From NCBI GenBank assembly GCA_963760985.1, contig CAVXFM010000007.1, positions 124,001 through 188,000 of the forward strand: a stretch of DNA of 64,000 nucleotides, given 5' to 3'. The translations under genes were made by a program, and so were the position numbers. Under the pieces are notes generated by a model that did no database searches, was not told the origin of the DNA, and saw only the letters and a list, made by a program, of their open reading frames with translations. The DNA is from JACRDG01 sp963760985 (GTDB lineage: Bacteria > Desulfobacterota > Desulfomonilia > Desulfomonilales > Desulfomonilaceae). This document shows, one piece after another, positions 10,550 through 21,083 of this stretch; the first letter of the stretch is position 1; every line of letters starts with the position of its first letter.

Positions 10550-12357
10550 ATGACACAAGCCGAAAAAAACGCGGAATCTTCGTCCCCTGCGACACCGGTC
10601 GCACAATCTGCCGCACAGACCGATAAGAGACCAAAAGTCAAAGGCTTTACGTACAAACTCACGCGGTTTGTACTGGTCTGTTTGTACATAGGGTTTCTCG
10701 TTGCGACGATCTTTGCCGGCCTGGCCGCGGTGGAATACTACGCGTATCTGCAGATCAAGAAGTCCAACCTTGGCGAAGCTTACAAAGGACGCAGTCTGGA
10801 TTCGGCCCGACTCAGCTCTCAGAAGGTCGCTCCTCAGGTACGGGTACGAGCCCACGCCCGGGTTTGCTGCAGTGCGCAATACGAGACTGGGCAATTCCTT
10901 TGAATACATCAACGACGAAAGCTTCAAGGACTTCAAAGACGTGCCGATGGAGAAACCGGCAAACGAATATCGCGTGATCGTGACCGGCGGTTCGGTGATC
11001 TATGGCCGTGGGCCGGTGCCTCCTACGGACAAGATCACGGACTACTACGAGGTTACCTTTCGCTGGACCATTCCGCATATCCTCGAGAAGCTCATGAACG
11101 TGGACCCTGCGATCCGTGAAAAAATTGGCAATAAGAAAGTCCGGGTAATCAATGCGGGCGTGCCGGGGTACGTGATCCAGAATAACCTGACGCGCTATCT
11201 CGGTAAGCTCCGATTGTATCACCCCGATCTCGTCATCTCGCTGGATGGAGCCAACGAGCTCCATACCGTGGCGCGGCCGCTCAAAGACTGGAATTACTTC
11301 ACCGAAGGCCCGTACTGGGAGGTGGTCAGCGAAGTCATGGACATGGGCCGCAGGGGCTTGGAGAATTATCTGTACTTGTGGCTCAAGCGAAACACCTACT
11401 TCTTTACCTGGCTGGCCATGCGCAAAGGCGAAGGCCCCGGAACGCTCGATGAAAACCGCGGTTTTGCGTCGCACCCGCAGGATCCCACCCCGGAAATGAT
11501 GGAAATGCTCCACAGGAACATTGGTCAGGTCGCGGACACGGAAGCGATTTACCACAAGGTTCTGGAAACCGATCACGTGCCTCACATCTTTGCCGTCCAG
11601 CCAATGCTCAAGAATTGTAAGAAGAAATTCACGCCCATGGAGCAACAGGTTTACAAACTCACTGGCATGGATAAAATCGGCTTCTATTACGCGAAACCCA
11701 CGTACGAGGAGATTGTGAAGCAGATCAAGAAAAGGTGCCAGGAAGAAGGCCTCGACGTGATCGATATGGTTGGGATCTTCACGCCGGTTACGCAATGGGT
11801 GTGGACAGACTGGTGCCACCTCACCAACGGCGCGAATTATATTATTGCTCGCGACCTCTTTTACGAGGTGAAGAAACAGATATTCCACCTGCCCGTCTCT
11901 CCGAACGGAGCGTTTGACGGCCCGCTGGATTCCTACTTTACGGATTACTCCAAGGAGGCCACCGTCCTGGTGAACGGCCAGCCTGCAGACAGGGGTTTGC
12001 ACATTCTGAAGGGCTATCCCGGCAAGGAACTGCTGGCAGTGAGCGCGTCGCAGCAGGAGAAGGCACCCGGCGTGACGCTCGATATGGGAGCAGTGGTACC
12101 GGTGTCTCGGCTCAGGATCGTGTGGGGCGACAAAGATTCCGTGCCCAAGCATTGGCGGATAGAATTTTCTCAGGACGGCACCAACTGGAAGTCCTGGATC
12201 ACCGAAGCGGATGTGCACACAGATGCGTACGATCAATGGCCCGGATTTCGAATACTATGCCGCGTCCGACACGCCCACGAGGTACGCACGTTACGTACAG
12301 ACAGGCGAGGATCAGGCACACGAGATCAAGTTGCGTCAGATCAGCCTTTTCCGTTAA
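10550..12357 (+). CDS. second SGNH-hydrolase-like surface protein with discoidin-like C-terminus (two frame breaks)
   Basis: A paralogue of the protein at 5778. A cytoplasmic tail of about 40 residues precedes one membrane helix (FVLVCLYIGFLVATIFAG). Then come the SGNH-like blocks VTGGSVIYGRGP, VINAGVPGY, ISLDGANEL and TDWCHLTNGANY, and a C-terminal beta domain around VSRLRIVWGDKDSVP. The frame breaks near 10830 (after ARLSSQ) and near 12245; in the second case the other frame continues DFEYYAASDTPTRYARY and stops at 12357, matching its paralogue. A strong ribosome site supports ATG 10550. Likely exported-domain enzyme or binding protein acting on surface polysaccharide. Confidence 0.7.
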
Positions 12358-12491
12358 TCCGGAGGAATTTTTCGCGCGTTTCGCAGAAAAACCTTGGTTT
12401 CGGTGAGGCGAATCGAGTATAAAAAGAAGTTTAATATTGGTTCTCCGCGGGGTCGGTCTCCCCTCAACCCGCGGGAGAGGGAGTTTCAAGG

Positions 12492-12689
12492 ATGCGAAAA
12501 CTGAAATCGTGCCGGGGCGCGGCCAAGAGGTTCACCGTCCTGAAAAGCGGAAAAATCAAGAGAAAAAAGGCCTATCACAGCCATATTCTTACCAGCAAAG
12601 CCACCAAGCGTAAGAGAAACTTGAGACACGGCGCTCTTATCGACCAAAAAGACGCGAAGCAGATCAAGCGCCTTCTTCCTTACGGATAA
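12492..12689 (+). CDS. rpmI: 50S ribosomal protein L35
   Basis: A 65-residue, very basic protein with the L35 core: KRFTVLKSGKIKRKKAYHSHILTSK in outline, then KRKRNLRHG and a final RLLPY. It binds 23S rRNA in the large subunit. ATG 12492 is preceded by GGGAGAGGGAG. rplT follows 87 bases later. The infC gene that usually precedes rpmI is not here; an SGNH-like gene takes its place. Confidence 0.95.
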   Translation: MRKLKSCRGAAKRFTVLKSGKIKRKKAYHSHILTSKATKRKRNLRHGALIDQKDAKQIKRLLPYG

Positions 12690-12776
12690 AGAAGAGCTCT
12701 CGTGGGTGCCATTGCAGGGATGCCATTTTCTTTTCGTGGCTGAGTGGGATTTGTCTCGTTATCCAAGGAGTGCGTA

Positions 12777-13136
12777 ATGCCAAGAGTACGTTGTGCGCCT
12801 GCCAGTAGGGAACGGCGCAGAAAGATCATGAAGGCTGCCAAGGGGTTCGTGGGTGGCCGCAGCCGGACATTGAAGGTTGCAAAGGAGACCCTTGAGAGGG
12901 CCCTTGTGTACGTGTATCGGGACCGCAGAACGAGAAAACGCGATTTTCGACGTCTGTGGGTCACCCGGATAAGCGCGGCTACGCGGTTGAACGGCATGCC
13001 ATACGGCCGTTTCATCCAGGGGCTCAAAAAGGCGGAGATAGGGCTGGACAGAAAGGTCCTTGCGGATCTGGCAGTCATGGACCCCGTGGGCTTCAGCAGC
13101 ATTGTGCTGCGAGCCAAGACCGCTCTTGAGGCTTGA
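12777..13136 (+). CDS. rplT: 50S ribosomal protein L20
   Basis: A 119-residue basic protein with the L20 signatures MPRVR, RRKIMKAAKGFVGGRS and WVTRISAATRLNGM. Binds 23S rRNA early in assembly, and in some bacteria represses its own operon. The frame is open upstream, but ATG 12777 has AAGGAG 7 bases before it and gives the conserved N-terminus. Co-transcribed with rpmI. Confidence 0.96.
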   Translation: MPRVRCAPASRERRRKIMKAAKGFVGGRSRTLKVAKETLERALVYVYRDRRTRKRDFRRLWVTRISAATRLNGMPYGRFIQGLKKAEIGLDRKVLADLAVMDPVGFSSIVLRAKTALEA

Positions 13137-13417
13137 TTACCGCAGTCTGCAACCGCACGGGGGAGACGGACGCGCCACGGGAATGTGTCGTGGCACGTAC
13201 GGACCATGGGAGGCATCGCAGGGGTCTTATCCCACGCCTTGTTCGACAGGGAATGACCTTTACGATGGGTATGATTGCCATCCGGCCGAACCAAAGAAAT
13301 GCGCGCAGAGATACAAGGGTTCAGGCCGGATAGTTATGTTCTCTGTTCCCATAGTCAGATCTCACCCACCTCTTGGGAAGGCTTGCGCTCGTGCGTCAGT
13401 CATGCCGAAAGTGAACA

Positions 13418-13442
13418 GCGGTCTTTGCGGGCCGCTTTTTTT
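13418..13442 (+). terminator. intrinsic terminator directly upstream of pheS
   Basis: GCGGTC pairs with GGCCGC (one G-T pair) around TTTGCG, followed by seven Ts. It ends 17 bases before the pheS ATG and overlaps the leader. It either ends the rpmI-rplT transcript or acts as an attenuator for pheST. I found no T-box core and no Phe-rich leader peptide in the preceding 280 bases. Confidence 0.65.
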
Positions 13443-13459
13443 GATGGGAAGGGGCGATC

Positions 13460-14476
13460 ATGAGAGACCAGCTTGATCAGCTCAGACGAGACTCCATTGC
13501 CTTGATGGCCGCTCTGAAAGATGAAAAGGCGCTGGCGGACGCGCGGACGCGCGTTCTGGGCCGCAAAGGGGACGTGACGCGCATCCTCCGAGGATTGAAG
13601 GATCTTCCCCCTGAGGAACGCTCCGCTGCAGGGCAGTTGGCCAACCAGGTCAAAGCCGAGCTGGAGCAGGCCTTCGATCGAGCGGAAGCCTCTTTGCGCG
13701 CAGAAGCGGAGCGTCGGAAATTAGCCTCCGAATTCGTGGATGTGACGCTGCCCGGTCGGCGTACCTTTGTCGGTCGCGGCCACATTCTCAACCGAGTCAC
13801 CGACGAACTGATCGAGGTATTCGGAGGGCTTGGGTTCCAGTTGGCCGAAGGTCCTGAGGTTGAACTGGATTATTACAATTTTGAAGCGCTCAACATCCCG
13901 AGAGACCATCCGGCCAGAGACATGCAGGACACGTTCTATTTCTCCGACAATGTGGTGCTCAGAACCCACACGTCACCCGTGCAGATCCGGACCATGGAGA
14001 AACAGCAGCCCCCAGTGAGGGTAATCTGTCCGGGAAAGGTCTACCGCCGGGACGCGGACATCACCCATTCCCCGATGTTCATGCAGATAGAGGGCCTGTG
14101 GGTGGACAAGAATATCTCGTTTGCGGACCTCAAGGGTGTGCTTACGGAGTTTGTCCACGTGTATTTCGGAGAGAAGCTGAAATTGCGCTTCAGGCCAAGC
14201 TTCTTCCCGTTCACCGAGCCCTCCGCGGAGGTGGACATCCAGTGCGTGATCTGTGGCGGGAGCGGATGCCGGACCTGTTCATCCACCGGGTGGCTTGAGA
14301 TCTTGGGCTCTGGAATGGTCGATCCGGAACTGTACCGTTTTGTGCATTACGATCCTGAAGTGTACACGGGTTTCGCGTTCGGTATGGGTGTTGAGCGGAT
14401 AGCCATGCTCAAATACGGGATTCCTGATATCCGGCTCTTTTACGAGAACGACATCAGATTTCTCAACCAATTCTAA
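13460..14476 (+). CDS. pheS: phenylalanine-tRNA ligase alpha subunit
   Basis: 338 residues, the normal length. The N-terminal coiled-coil that grips tRNA (about 1-90) is followed by the class II aminoacyl-tRNA synthetase core: motif 2 region VICPGKVYRRD, the TFYF and THTSPVQIRTM blocks, and motif 3 GFAFGMGVERIAML. A Cys-rich insert CVICGGSGCRTC is seen near residue 262, as in many PheS proteins. Charges tRNA-Phe as a heterotetramer with PheT, which follows after 108 bases. Starts at ATG 13460 behind GGGAAGGGG. Confidence 0.96.
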   Translation: MRDQLDQLRRDSIALMAALKDEKALADARTRVLGRKGDVTRILRGLKDLPPEERSAAGQLANQVKAELEQAFDRAEASLRAEAERRKLASEFVDVTLPGRRTFVGRGHILNRVTDELIEVFGGLGFQLAEGPEVELDYYNFEALNIPRDHPARDMQDTFYFSDNVVLRTHTSPVQIRTMEKQQPPVRVICPGKVYRRDADITHSPMFMQIEGLWVDKNISFADLKGVLTEFVHVYFGEKLKLRFRPSFFPFTEPSAEVDIQCVICGGSGCRTCSSTGWLEILGSGMVDPELYRFVHYDPEVYTGFAFGMGVERIAMLKYGIPDIRLFYENDIRFLNQF

Positions 14477-14584
14477 TTTATCACGTGAGGCCCGGATGCG
14501 AAGGGACACGCGACCGCGGGATACACGTCGCTGGCGTTCGCGGGCAATGGGTCTGCACGAATGCAGCCGAAGGGGTAGGACCAA

Positions 14585-16996
14585 ATGCTCGTCAGCTTGA
14601 ACTGGCTGAAAGAGTTCGTGGACATTGAAGAATCCGCGGAAGCGATTGCCGATCTTCTTACCATGGGCGGCGTGGAGGTAGAGCGTGTCGCGCGCGTCGG
14701 AAATGGGCTGGACAAGATTCTTACCGCGGAAATCAAGGCTATCAAACCTCATCCTCAGGCCGATAAGCTGAGCCTTGTGCGCATCAGCCTCGGAGACCGG
14801 GATGTGGAGGTGGTCTGCGGTGCGACGAACATACGCGTGGGGCAGATCGTTCCCTATGCACCGGCCGGAGCCAAACTCCCTTCGGGCCTCGAATTGACCG
14901 AAAGAGAGATCAAGGGCGTGCGTTCCGCTGGCATGCTGTGCTCGGAAAAGGAATTGGATCTCGGGGAAGACGCGTCGGGTATTCTGGTGTGCGAACCTGA
15001 TACGCGAGTAGGCGTTTCGCTCGTTGAGGCCCTGCCGTTTGTCGAAGACACGATCCTGGAGACGTCGGTCACGCCGAATCGAGGCGATTGGCTATCCATT
15101 CTGGGAACCGCGAGTGAGGTGGCCGCGCTTCTCGGCAGATCGTGGAGGAAACCGGAATTCCAGCTTGTGGAAGGACCCGTGCCTATCACTGAACGCGCCC
15201 GGATCGACGTGCCTGACCACGACCTGTGTCCGCGGTACGTGGCAACCATGGTGGAAGGCGTGCGCGTGGGGCCATCGCCCTTCAAGATCCGTTTACGGCT
15301 CAGTCGTTCAGGCATGAGGCCTATCAGCAACGTAGTAGACGCGACCAACCTCATTCTCCTGGAGTGTGGGCAACCGCTCCACGCGTTCGATTATAGCCTT
15401 CTGGAAGACCGGAGGATCGTGGTAAGGCGCTGCGATCCCGGCGACACGTTCGTCACGCTGGATGGACAGGAACGCAAGCTCCCCGACAATGCGCTCATGA
15501 TAAGAGACGGCAAGAAACCGGTTGCGCTCGCGGGAATTATGGGCGGTCTCAACTCGGAGATCAACGACAGGACCAGCGCGGTGCTGATTGAAAGCGCGTG
15601 CTTCGAGCGGTTCGGTATTCGGAGGACAGCCAAGGCCCTGGGAATGGGAACCGAAGCATCGTTCCGGTTTCGAACGTGGAGTGGACCCTGAAGGGAGCCT
15701 GTGGGCAGCGCGCCGCGCCGCGCACGTGATTCACGAGCTGGGAGGCGGGACCATTCTCTCCGGCCATCTGGATGCGTACCAGGTCCCTATTTCGAGGCCT
15801 CCGGTAACAGTCCGGCCCGCGCGAATGAACCGTCTGCTAGGACTATCCCTGACGACGAAGCAGATGGCTTCCTACTTGGACCGTCTGGGGGTGAGCTGTG
15901 AGATTGGAAACGGCCCGGACCAGTCTATCTCCGCGACGCCTCCTTCCTGGCGGTGGGATCTGGAGCGGGAAGTGGATGTGGCCGAAGAGGTAGCCCGGGT
16001 TCACGGCTTTCAGAATGTACCCGTGTCCATGCCTGCGTATGTGTCCGCGCCGGACAAAACTCGTGAAAATCATCATTGGCTCCGACGCGTTCCCGATCTT
16101 ATGAATTCCGGCGGTTTTACGGAAATCGTTACCATGTCCTTCGTGTCCGCTGACGCGGCCCGGGAATTCGTGCCGGAAACCGGTGGTGCTACAGGACTGC
16201 CCCTTATGAACCCATTGACTGAGGACTACGCGGTGATGAGAACGTCCTTGGTTCCCGGGCTTCTGGCCGCGATGAAACGCAACGTGAGCTTCCGATGCGC
16301 GGACCTGAAGCTCTACGAAATGGGAAAGACATTTACTCCGTTGGATGGACAGGAACTCCCCCGAGAGGATCTCCGGTTAGGAGGACTCGCCACCGGAGCG
16401 CGATACCCTGCGCTCTGGAACGTAGCGCGTGAGGAGATGGTGGATTTCTATGACGTGAAGGGCGCGCTGGAGAACGTTTTGGAGGGTCTGGGCGTAGCTG
16501 ACGTCACGTTTGAGCCTTCACGTGTGAGCTTCCTGCATCCGGGCAAATCTGCGGATTTAATCCTGGAAGGACAGAACATAGGCTATGTGGGGGAACTGGT
16601 CCCGTACAAGACCCGGAACACGATTTGGCCGGAAACACTTATATTTTCGAGATTCTCCTGGAGCCTCTGCTCATTCGAAGCCGCAAGGAGACTGTTTTCA
16701 GGCCGATTCCTCGCTACCCCTATATAGAGAGGGATTTATCAGTCATCATTGAAGAGAAGTATTCATGGGATGAGATTAAACAGTTGATTTCACGTTTGGG
16801 GCATGATATTATTACCTCCGTGGTCTTATTCGACATTTATCGAGGCGAATCGATTCCGGAGGGGTGCCAGAGTGTGGCCTTCCGGTTACGATATCAGTCC
16901 GAAGATCGGACTCTGACCGACGAGGAAGTCCAGACGGTCCATTCTCTGGTGGCAAATGTCCTGAAAAAGGAATTGGGAGCCGCCATGAGGGAGTGA
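14585..16996 (+). CDS. pheT: phenylalanine-tRNA ligase beta subunit (two frame breaks)
   Basis: About 800 residues if the frames are joined. Order: N-terminal helix MLVSLNWLKEFVDI, tRNA-binding OB domain (about 40-150, HPQADKLSL), B3/B4 editing domain with SVTPNRGDWLS and RPISNVVDATN, B5, catalytic-like core, and C-terminal FDX-ACB anticodon-binding domain (YPYIERDLSVI). The frame shifts near 15665 (within the FERGVDP block) and near 16625. Because the gene is essential and each piece is well conserved, the breaks are most likely sequence errors. The merR-like gene follows. Confidence 0.93.
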
Positions 16997-17101
16997 AGCC
17001 GGTTCGGCCGATTCGTGAGGGTGTTGGGCAAGCCGGGCATTCATGCCAGCACACCGTAGGAATCCGGTCGGATGGATTCTCATTGTAGGGGTGGTCAAGT
17101 T

Positions 17102-17533
17102 ATGACTGTCGCAATTCCCGAAAAACAGTATTTCAAGATCGGCGAAGTCAGTGAAATCCTGGACGTGGAGCCGTATGTCCTCAGGTACTGGGAGTCGGAG
17201 TTCAAAATCTTGAAGCCAACGCGCACCCGCGCTCGGCAACGGCTCTACCACAAGAAGGATCTCGAACTCCTTATGGAGATCAAGCACCTTCTCTACGACG
17301 AGAAATTCACCATCGCCGGCGCCAAGAAGCGTCTCCAGGAGATGAAGAAGCAATCGTCCGCGGAGAAGAAAGCCAAGAAGGCCGGAAAAACGGCCAAGAC
17401 GAAGGAAGAAGAACTTGAGGCTCCAGAGATGAAACTGGAGAACTCTCCTATTTCGGATCGATCCGATTACAGGGACATCCTGATCGAGATCAAGAAGGAA
17501 TTAAAGGAACTTCGGGCCATTCTCGAAGGATGA
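17102..17533 (+). CDS. MerR-family transcriptional regulator
   Basis: 143 residues. An N-terminal winged helix-turn-helix of the MerR kind (FKIGEVSEILDVEPYVLRYWESEF) leads into a short helical hairpin, a Lys-rich low-complexity stretch (about 88-110) and a C-terminal coiled coil. It lacks the cysteines of metal-sensing MerR proteins. Regulators of this type are regularly found after pheST in deltaproteobacteria, often with ihfA between, which is absent here. ATG 17102 gives the normal start. Targets unknown. Confidence 0.85.
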   Translation: MTVAIPEKQYFKIGEVSEILDVEPYVLRYWESEFKILKPTRTRARQRLYHKKDLELLMEIKHLLYDEKFTIAGAKKRLQEMKKQSSAEKKAKKAGKTAKTKEEELEAPEMKLENSPISDRSDYRDILIEIKKELKELRAILEG

Positions 17534-17601
17534 CGCGTAGCTGTTGGTTTGTCGTCGGGGCTTGCCCGCGTAGGTACTCATACAAGACAAGGGGTCAGGA
17601 A

Positions 17602-17799
17602 ATGAGCACACCGATGCATTGTCCGGGTTTCGAGGCGCACAAGAACCTTTCGTCCTTTGTGTGTAAGTGTCCCAATTGCGGAAAAGAAATAGAAATCTTT
17701 TCCGATGAATTCGACAAAGATCACGTCTGCAAGGGCTGCAAGCAGCCGGTAGATTTTTCCAAGTGTTCCCTGGAAGCTGAGGGCAGTCACTTAGGCTAA
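17602..17799 (+). CDS. small zinc-ribbon protein
   Basis: 65 residues with two knuckles, CKCPNCG and CKGCKQ, about 20 residues apart around an acidic segment (IEIFSDEFDKDHV), plus an extra N-terminal Cys. This is the usual pattern of small rubredoxin- or ribbon-like zinc proteins conserved in sulfate-reducing bacteria. Starts at ATG 17602 (AGGA before it), 68 bases after the MerR gene and probably in the same unit. Function unknown. Confidence 0.7.
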   Translation: MSTPMHCPGFEAHKNLSSFVCKCPNCGKEIEIFSDEFDKDHVCKGCKQPVDFSKCSLEAEGSHLG

Positions 17800-17830
17800 C
17801 ACTCAAGCTTTTCACTCGCAGTTACTCAGC

Positions 17831-17856
17831 AGAGGGCGCGTCAAGACGTGCCCTCT
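17831..17856 (+). terminator. stem-loop after the pheST-merR unit
   Basis: AGAGGGCGCGTC pairs with GACGTGCCCTCT with one mismatch and a 2-base loop, about 30 bases after the zinc-ribbon stop and followed by CTTCGTTTG. A probable terminator for the upstream unit. Confidence 0.6.
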
Positions 17857-18057
17857 CTTCGTTTGTACAGAAAAGAGCCGATGACACCGCAAAGAACAGA
17901 GAGACGCCAATCTCATGGCCGCACTTTGGCACTGCGCGTGCGCAATTCTTTGACCTCAAGGCTGTCTGCATGTAGAATGACCACTTGCTCCAAGGAGTAT
18001 TTTCTTACCCTGGGGAATGGGTAAGGGCCACGTAGGCCGAAGACCAAGGGGGTTAGA

Positions 18058-18441
18058 ATGGCAGGGGAAACGGTACTTGTCGTTGAAGACAATAGGCCCA
18101 ACATGGAGCTTGTTACCGCCTTGTTGGAGGCTGCCCGTTGTAAGGTCCTTCAGGCCTGGACTGCCGAAGAGGGCATTAGAATTGCCGGCTCTCAGTCTCC
18201 GGCTCTCATCCTTATGGATATTTCCCTACCCGGGATGGATGGTCTCACCGCAACCGTCGCGTTGAAACAGGACCCCAGGACAACGCACATCCCTGTGATC
18301 GCTCTCACGGCCCACGCAATGAAAGGGGATGAAGAGAGGGCCTTGGCAGCCGGCTGTGCCGGATATATTGCCAAGCCGATCGACACGAGAGCGTTTCCCA
18401 AAGCCATTGCCGTGTATCTGCAAAACCCGATGGGTATCTAG
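18058..18441 (+). CDS. single-domain response regulator (DivK-like receiver)
   Basis: 127 residues forming one receiver domain: acidic pair after VLVVED, phospho-acceptor Asp in LILMDISLPGMDG (near residue 53), Thr in IALTAHAM and Lys in YIAKPID. No output domain, so it probably passes phosphate or binds a partner kinase. The hybrid protein at 18480 starts 38 bases later, suggesting joint expression. Confidence 0.9.
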   Translation: MAGETVLVVEDNRPNMELVTALLEAARCKVLQAWTAEEGIRIAGSQSPALILMDISLPGMDGLTATVALKQDPRTTHIPVIALTAHAMKGDEERALAAGCAGYIAKPIDTRAFPKAIAVYLQNPMGI

Positions 18442-18479
18442 TCAAGCTTTGGCTCTCGCCTTTCTCACGGGGGGTCATC

Positions 18480-20806
18480 ATGAGCGAACCGAAACGCATA
18501 CTCATTGTCGACGACGAAGAGCAAAACCTGGATCTCTTACAGGCATTCCTGGATTCCTTCGGACACGACTCGGAAATCGCTCACAACGGCTTTGAGGCCC
18601 TGGCCAAGCTCAATCCCACCGTGGATCTTGTGCTTCTTGACGTGATGATGCCCTGGATGGACGGTTTCGAGGTGACGCGGCGCATCAGACACGATCCTGC
18701 GTGTTCAGACATCCCTGTCATAATGGTCACAGGCCTCAGCAGCAAGGAAGATCGCTTGGCTGCGGTTGAGGCCGGCGCCAACGACTTCATTACCAAACCC
18801 ATTGACAGAGTCGAGCTTCGGGTTCGTATGGCATCCCTGCTCAAAATGAAAGAGGCGCAGGATGCTATCAAGCGTCATAGGGCGGAACTCGAAGCCACGG
18901 TGGAGAAACGAACCGCAGATTTGCGAGACAGCGAACAGAGATACCGCACCCTGTTCGAGACCTCTCTGGATGCCATCCTCATCGTTGATCAGCAGAACAG
19001 AATTACCGATGTGAACCGAGCTTTTCTCGACCTCTTGGGCTTCACTCGTGAGGAGGTGGCCACACTCAATCCCCGGGAATTGTTCGCGGATCCGGGTGAT
19101 GCCGCGAAACTCCACCACGAGATCCTGCAGAAGGGATCGCTAAGAGATCAGGAGTGGAGAGTCCGTACCAAAGACGGCACAGAAAGGGATTGCGTATTCA
19201 CCGCGACGTTGCGTCGTGAGCCGGATGGCCGCGTGATGGGATATCAGAGCGTCATCCGTGACGTCACAGACCGTAAGAAAACTGAAAAGGCCCTCAGAGA
19301 ATCGGAAGAAAAATACCGCCTCCTGGTGGACAACGCGAATGAGGGCATCATCGTGTGTCGAGATGGTCGGGCTACCTTTGTCAATGCCAGAGCAGTCAAG
19401 ATCATGGGATATTCTTCAGAGGAGTTGACATCCAACCCTTTTGCGGAATTTGTGCATCAGGAGGATCGTCCCACCTTTAATCGCTCATGGGAAAGCGAAG
19501 GGAACGCACAGGAGTTCTCTGCCCCCTTGATGTTCAGAATTGTGGATAAACAAGGGGAAACCAAGTGGCTGGAAATGAAGACGGTGCTCGCTCACTGGCA
19601 AAGCGTCCCTGCGACCTTGAATTTCCTCGAGGACATCACCATCAAGAAACAAGTCGAAGACGCGTTGAGAGAGAGCGAGACTCGTTTTGTACGGTGTTCG
19701 AGTCCGCGCAGGACATCATCTTTATCAAGGACAAAGACCTGAGATATGCTCATGTGAACTCGTCAATGCTCAAGGTGCTGCAATGGCCGCGGGAGAAATT
19801 GATCGGAAAAACCGACGAGGAAGTGTTTGGCCCTGAAATGGGCAAAGACCTCCGGAACCTGGAACGCCGCGTCCTGGGAGAGCAAATCATCGAGACTGAG
19901 CGTACTTTGCTCGTGGATGGCAGATCGATTGCCTTGAGTTGCATGCGAGTCCCGTTGCGCGATTCTACAGGAAAGGTGATTGGCATTTGCGGAATCGCTC
20001 GCGACGTGACGGAACGAAAACACAGAGAAACGGAGCCACCCGTTCGAGCCAATGAATACGCGTCCGAAACCATGCGGGCTGCCTTGGAACAGGCCTTGGT
20101 GGCGTCAGGCACCGATAGTATCGTACTCTTTCTTGGGGAAAACGGCAGCGGCAAGGATTACTTGGCTCGGTATGTTCACGATCGTTCGCGCCGCGCAAGT
20201 GGTCCCTTCTTCAGGATCAATTGTGCGTCCCTGGATGCGAACATGGCGGAAACGGAGCTTTTCGGTGAGGACATCGAGTCTCTTCCCTGGGGGCAAGGCC
20301 GAAAACGCGGAGTGTTGGAACTGGCTGAAGGAGGGACTCTTCTTCTCAACCAAATCGGATACCTGTCTTCGGAGCTTCAGGCCAAGCTCGTAAGCTTCCT
20401 TGACTCGAAAACATTCTGTCCGAAGGGAAGCGAGCGGACTATCACCGTAAACACGAGGATCATAGCTGCCACGGGCAAAGACTTGGAAGGGGAAGTCGAG
20501 AAAGGGAATTTTCGGAAAGACTTGTATTATTTGCTCGACGTCTTCCCCATTCAGGTTCCTCCGTTACGTGCCAGGAAGGAAGACTTGCCGCTCCTTGTGA
20601 ATCATCTCCTTGAGGCGTTGGCAGTGGACATGGGGGTGCCGACGAAACCCGCGGTGACTCCTGAGGCGCTGGCAATCCTGGCCAATTATAAGTGGCCCGG
20701 AAATGTGAGGGAATTGCGGAATGTGTTGGAGCGGGCCTTTATCCTGTGCGACAAGCACCGCATCACACCTGAACATCTGAGTATCAGGGATCACGTGTGC
20801 GCGTAG
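18480..20806 (+). CDS. REC-PAS-PAS-PAS-AAA protein with non-canonical sigma54 activator domain (one frame break)
   Basis: About 775 residues. Order: receiver (1-120, acceptor Asp in LVLLDVMMPWMDG), a coiled coil, PAS 1 (about 155-265), PAS 2 (275-395), a frame break near 19690, PAS 3 (FESAQDIIFIKDKDL), then an AAA+ domain of the sigma54-activator kind. The AAA+ part departs from the family at key points: Walker A is GENGSGKD, the GAFTGA loop is missing (IESLPWGQGRKRG instead), Walker B reads LLLNQI instead of LFLDEI, and one Arg-finger position is Leu (LYYLLDVF). The protein ends after the sensor II region with no DNA-binding domain. Likely a sensory scaffold, not an activator. Confidence 0.8.
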
Positions 20807-21083
20807 GAGATACTCGGGATGGGACGTGTGAGGAAAATGACGCTTTTTTTGTGGCCAAGGCCGTCACACGGCCAGGGGAAACGATCAACGAGGATTCGTT
20901 TGCTGCCGTAGGCGGAGCGTGTCATCTCTGGTGTGCATTCTGACTCGTTCGGAAACATGCAATAACCTGTCGCAATTATCGAGAGCCTTGTGAGGGAGAT
21001 CTGGGGGGAAATGCCGTTTCGTCCAAAAGGTTTCTTGAGGCGGATTGACCGCATCCGAGAAAGGGTGATCGCTGAGATCGAAT

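Noticed and set aside
10812..12236. A 474-codon minus-strand frame antisense to the second SGNH-like gene
   Set aside because: It is His- and Arg-rich with no domain, while the plus strand shows clear SGNH blocks; typical antisense shadow of a GC-rich gene.
13137..13417. T-box or Phe-rich leader peptide ahead of pheS
   Set aside because: No AGGGTGGNACCGCG-like T-box core and no cluster of Phe codons in a short frame.
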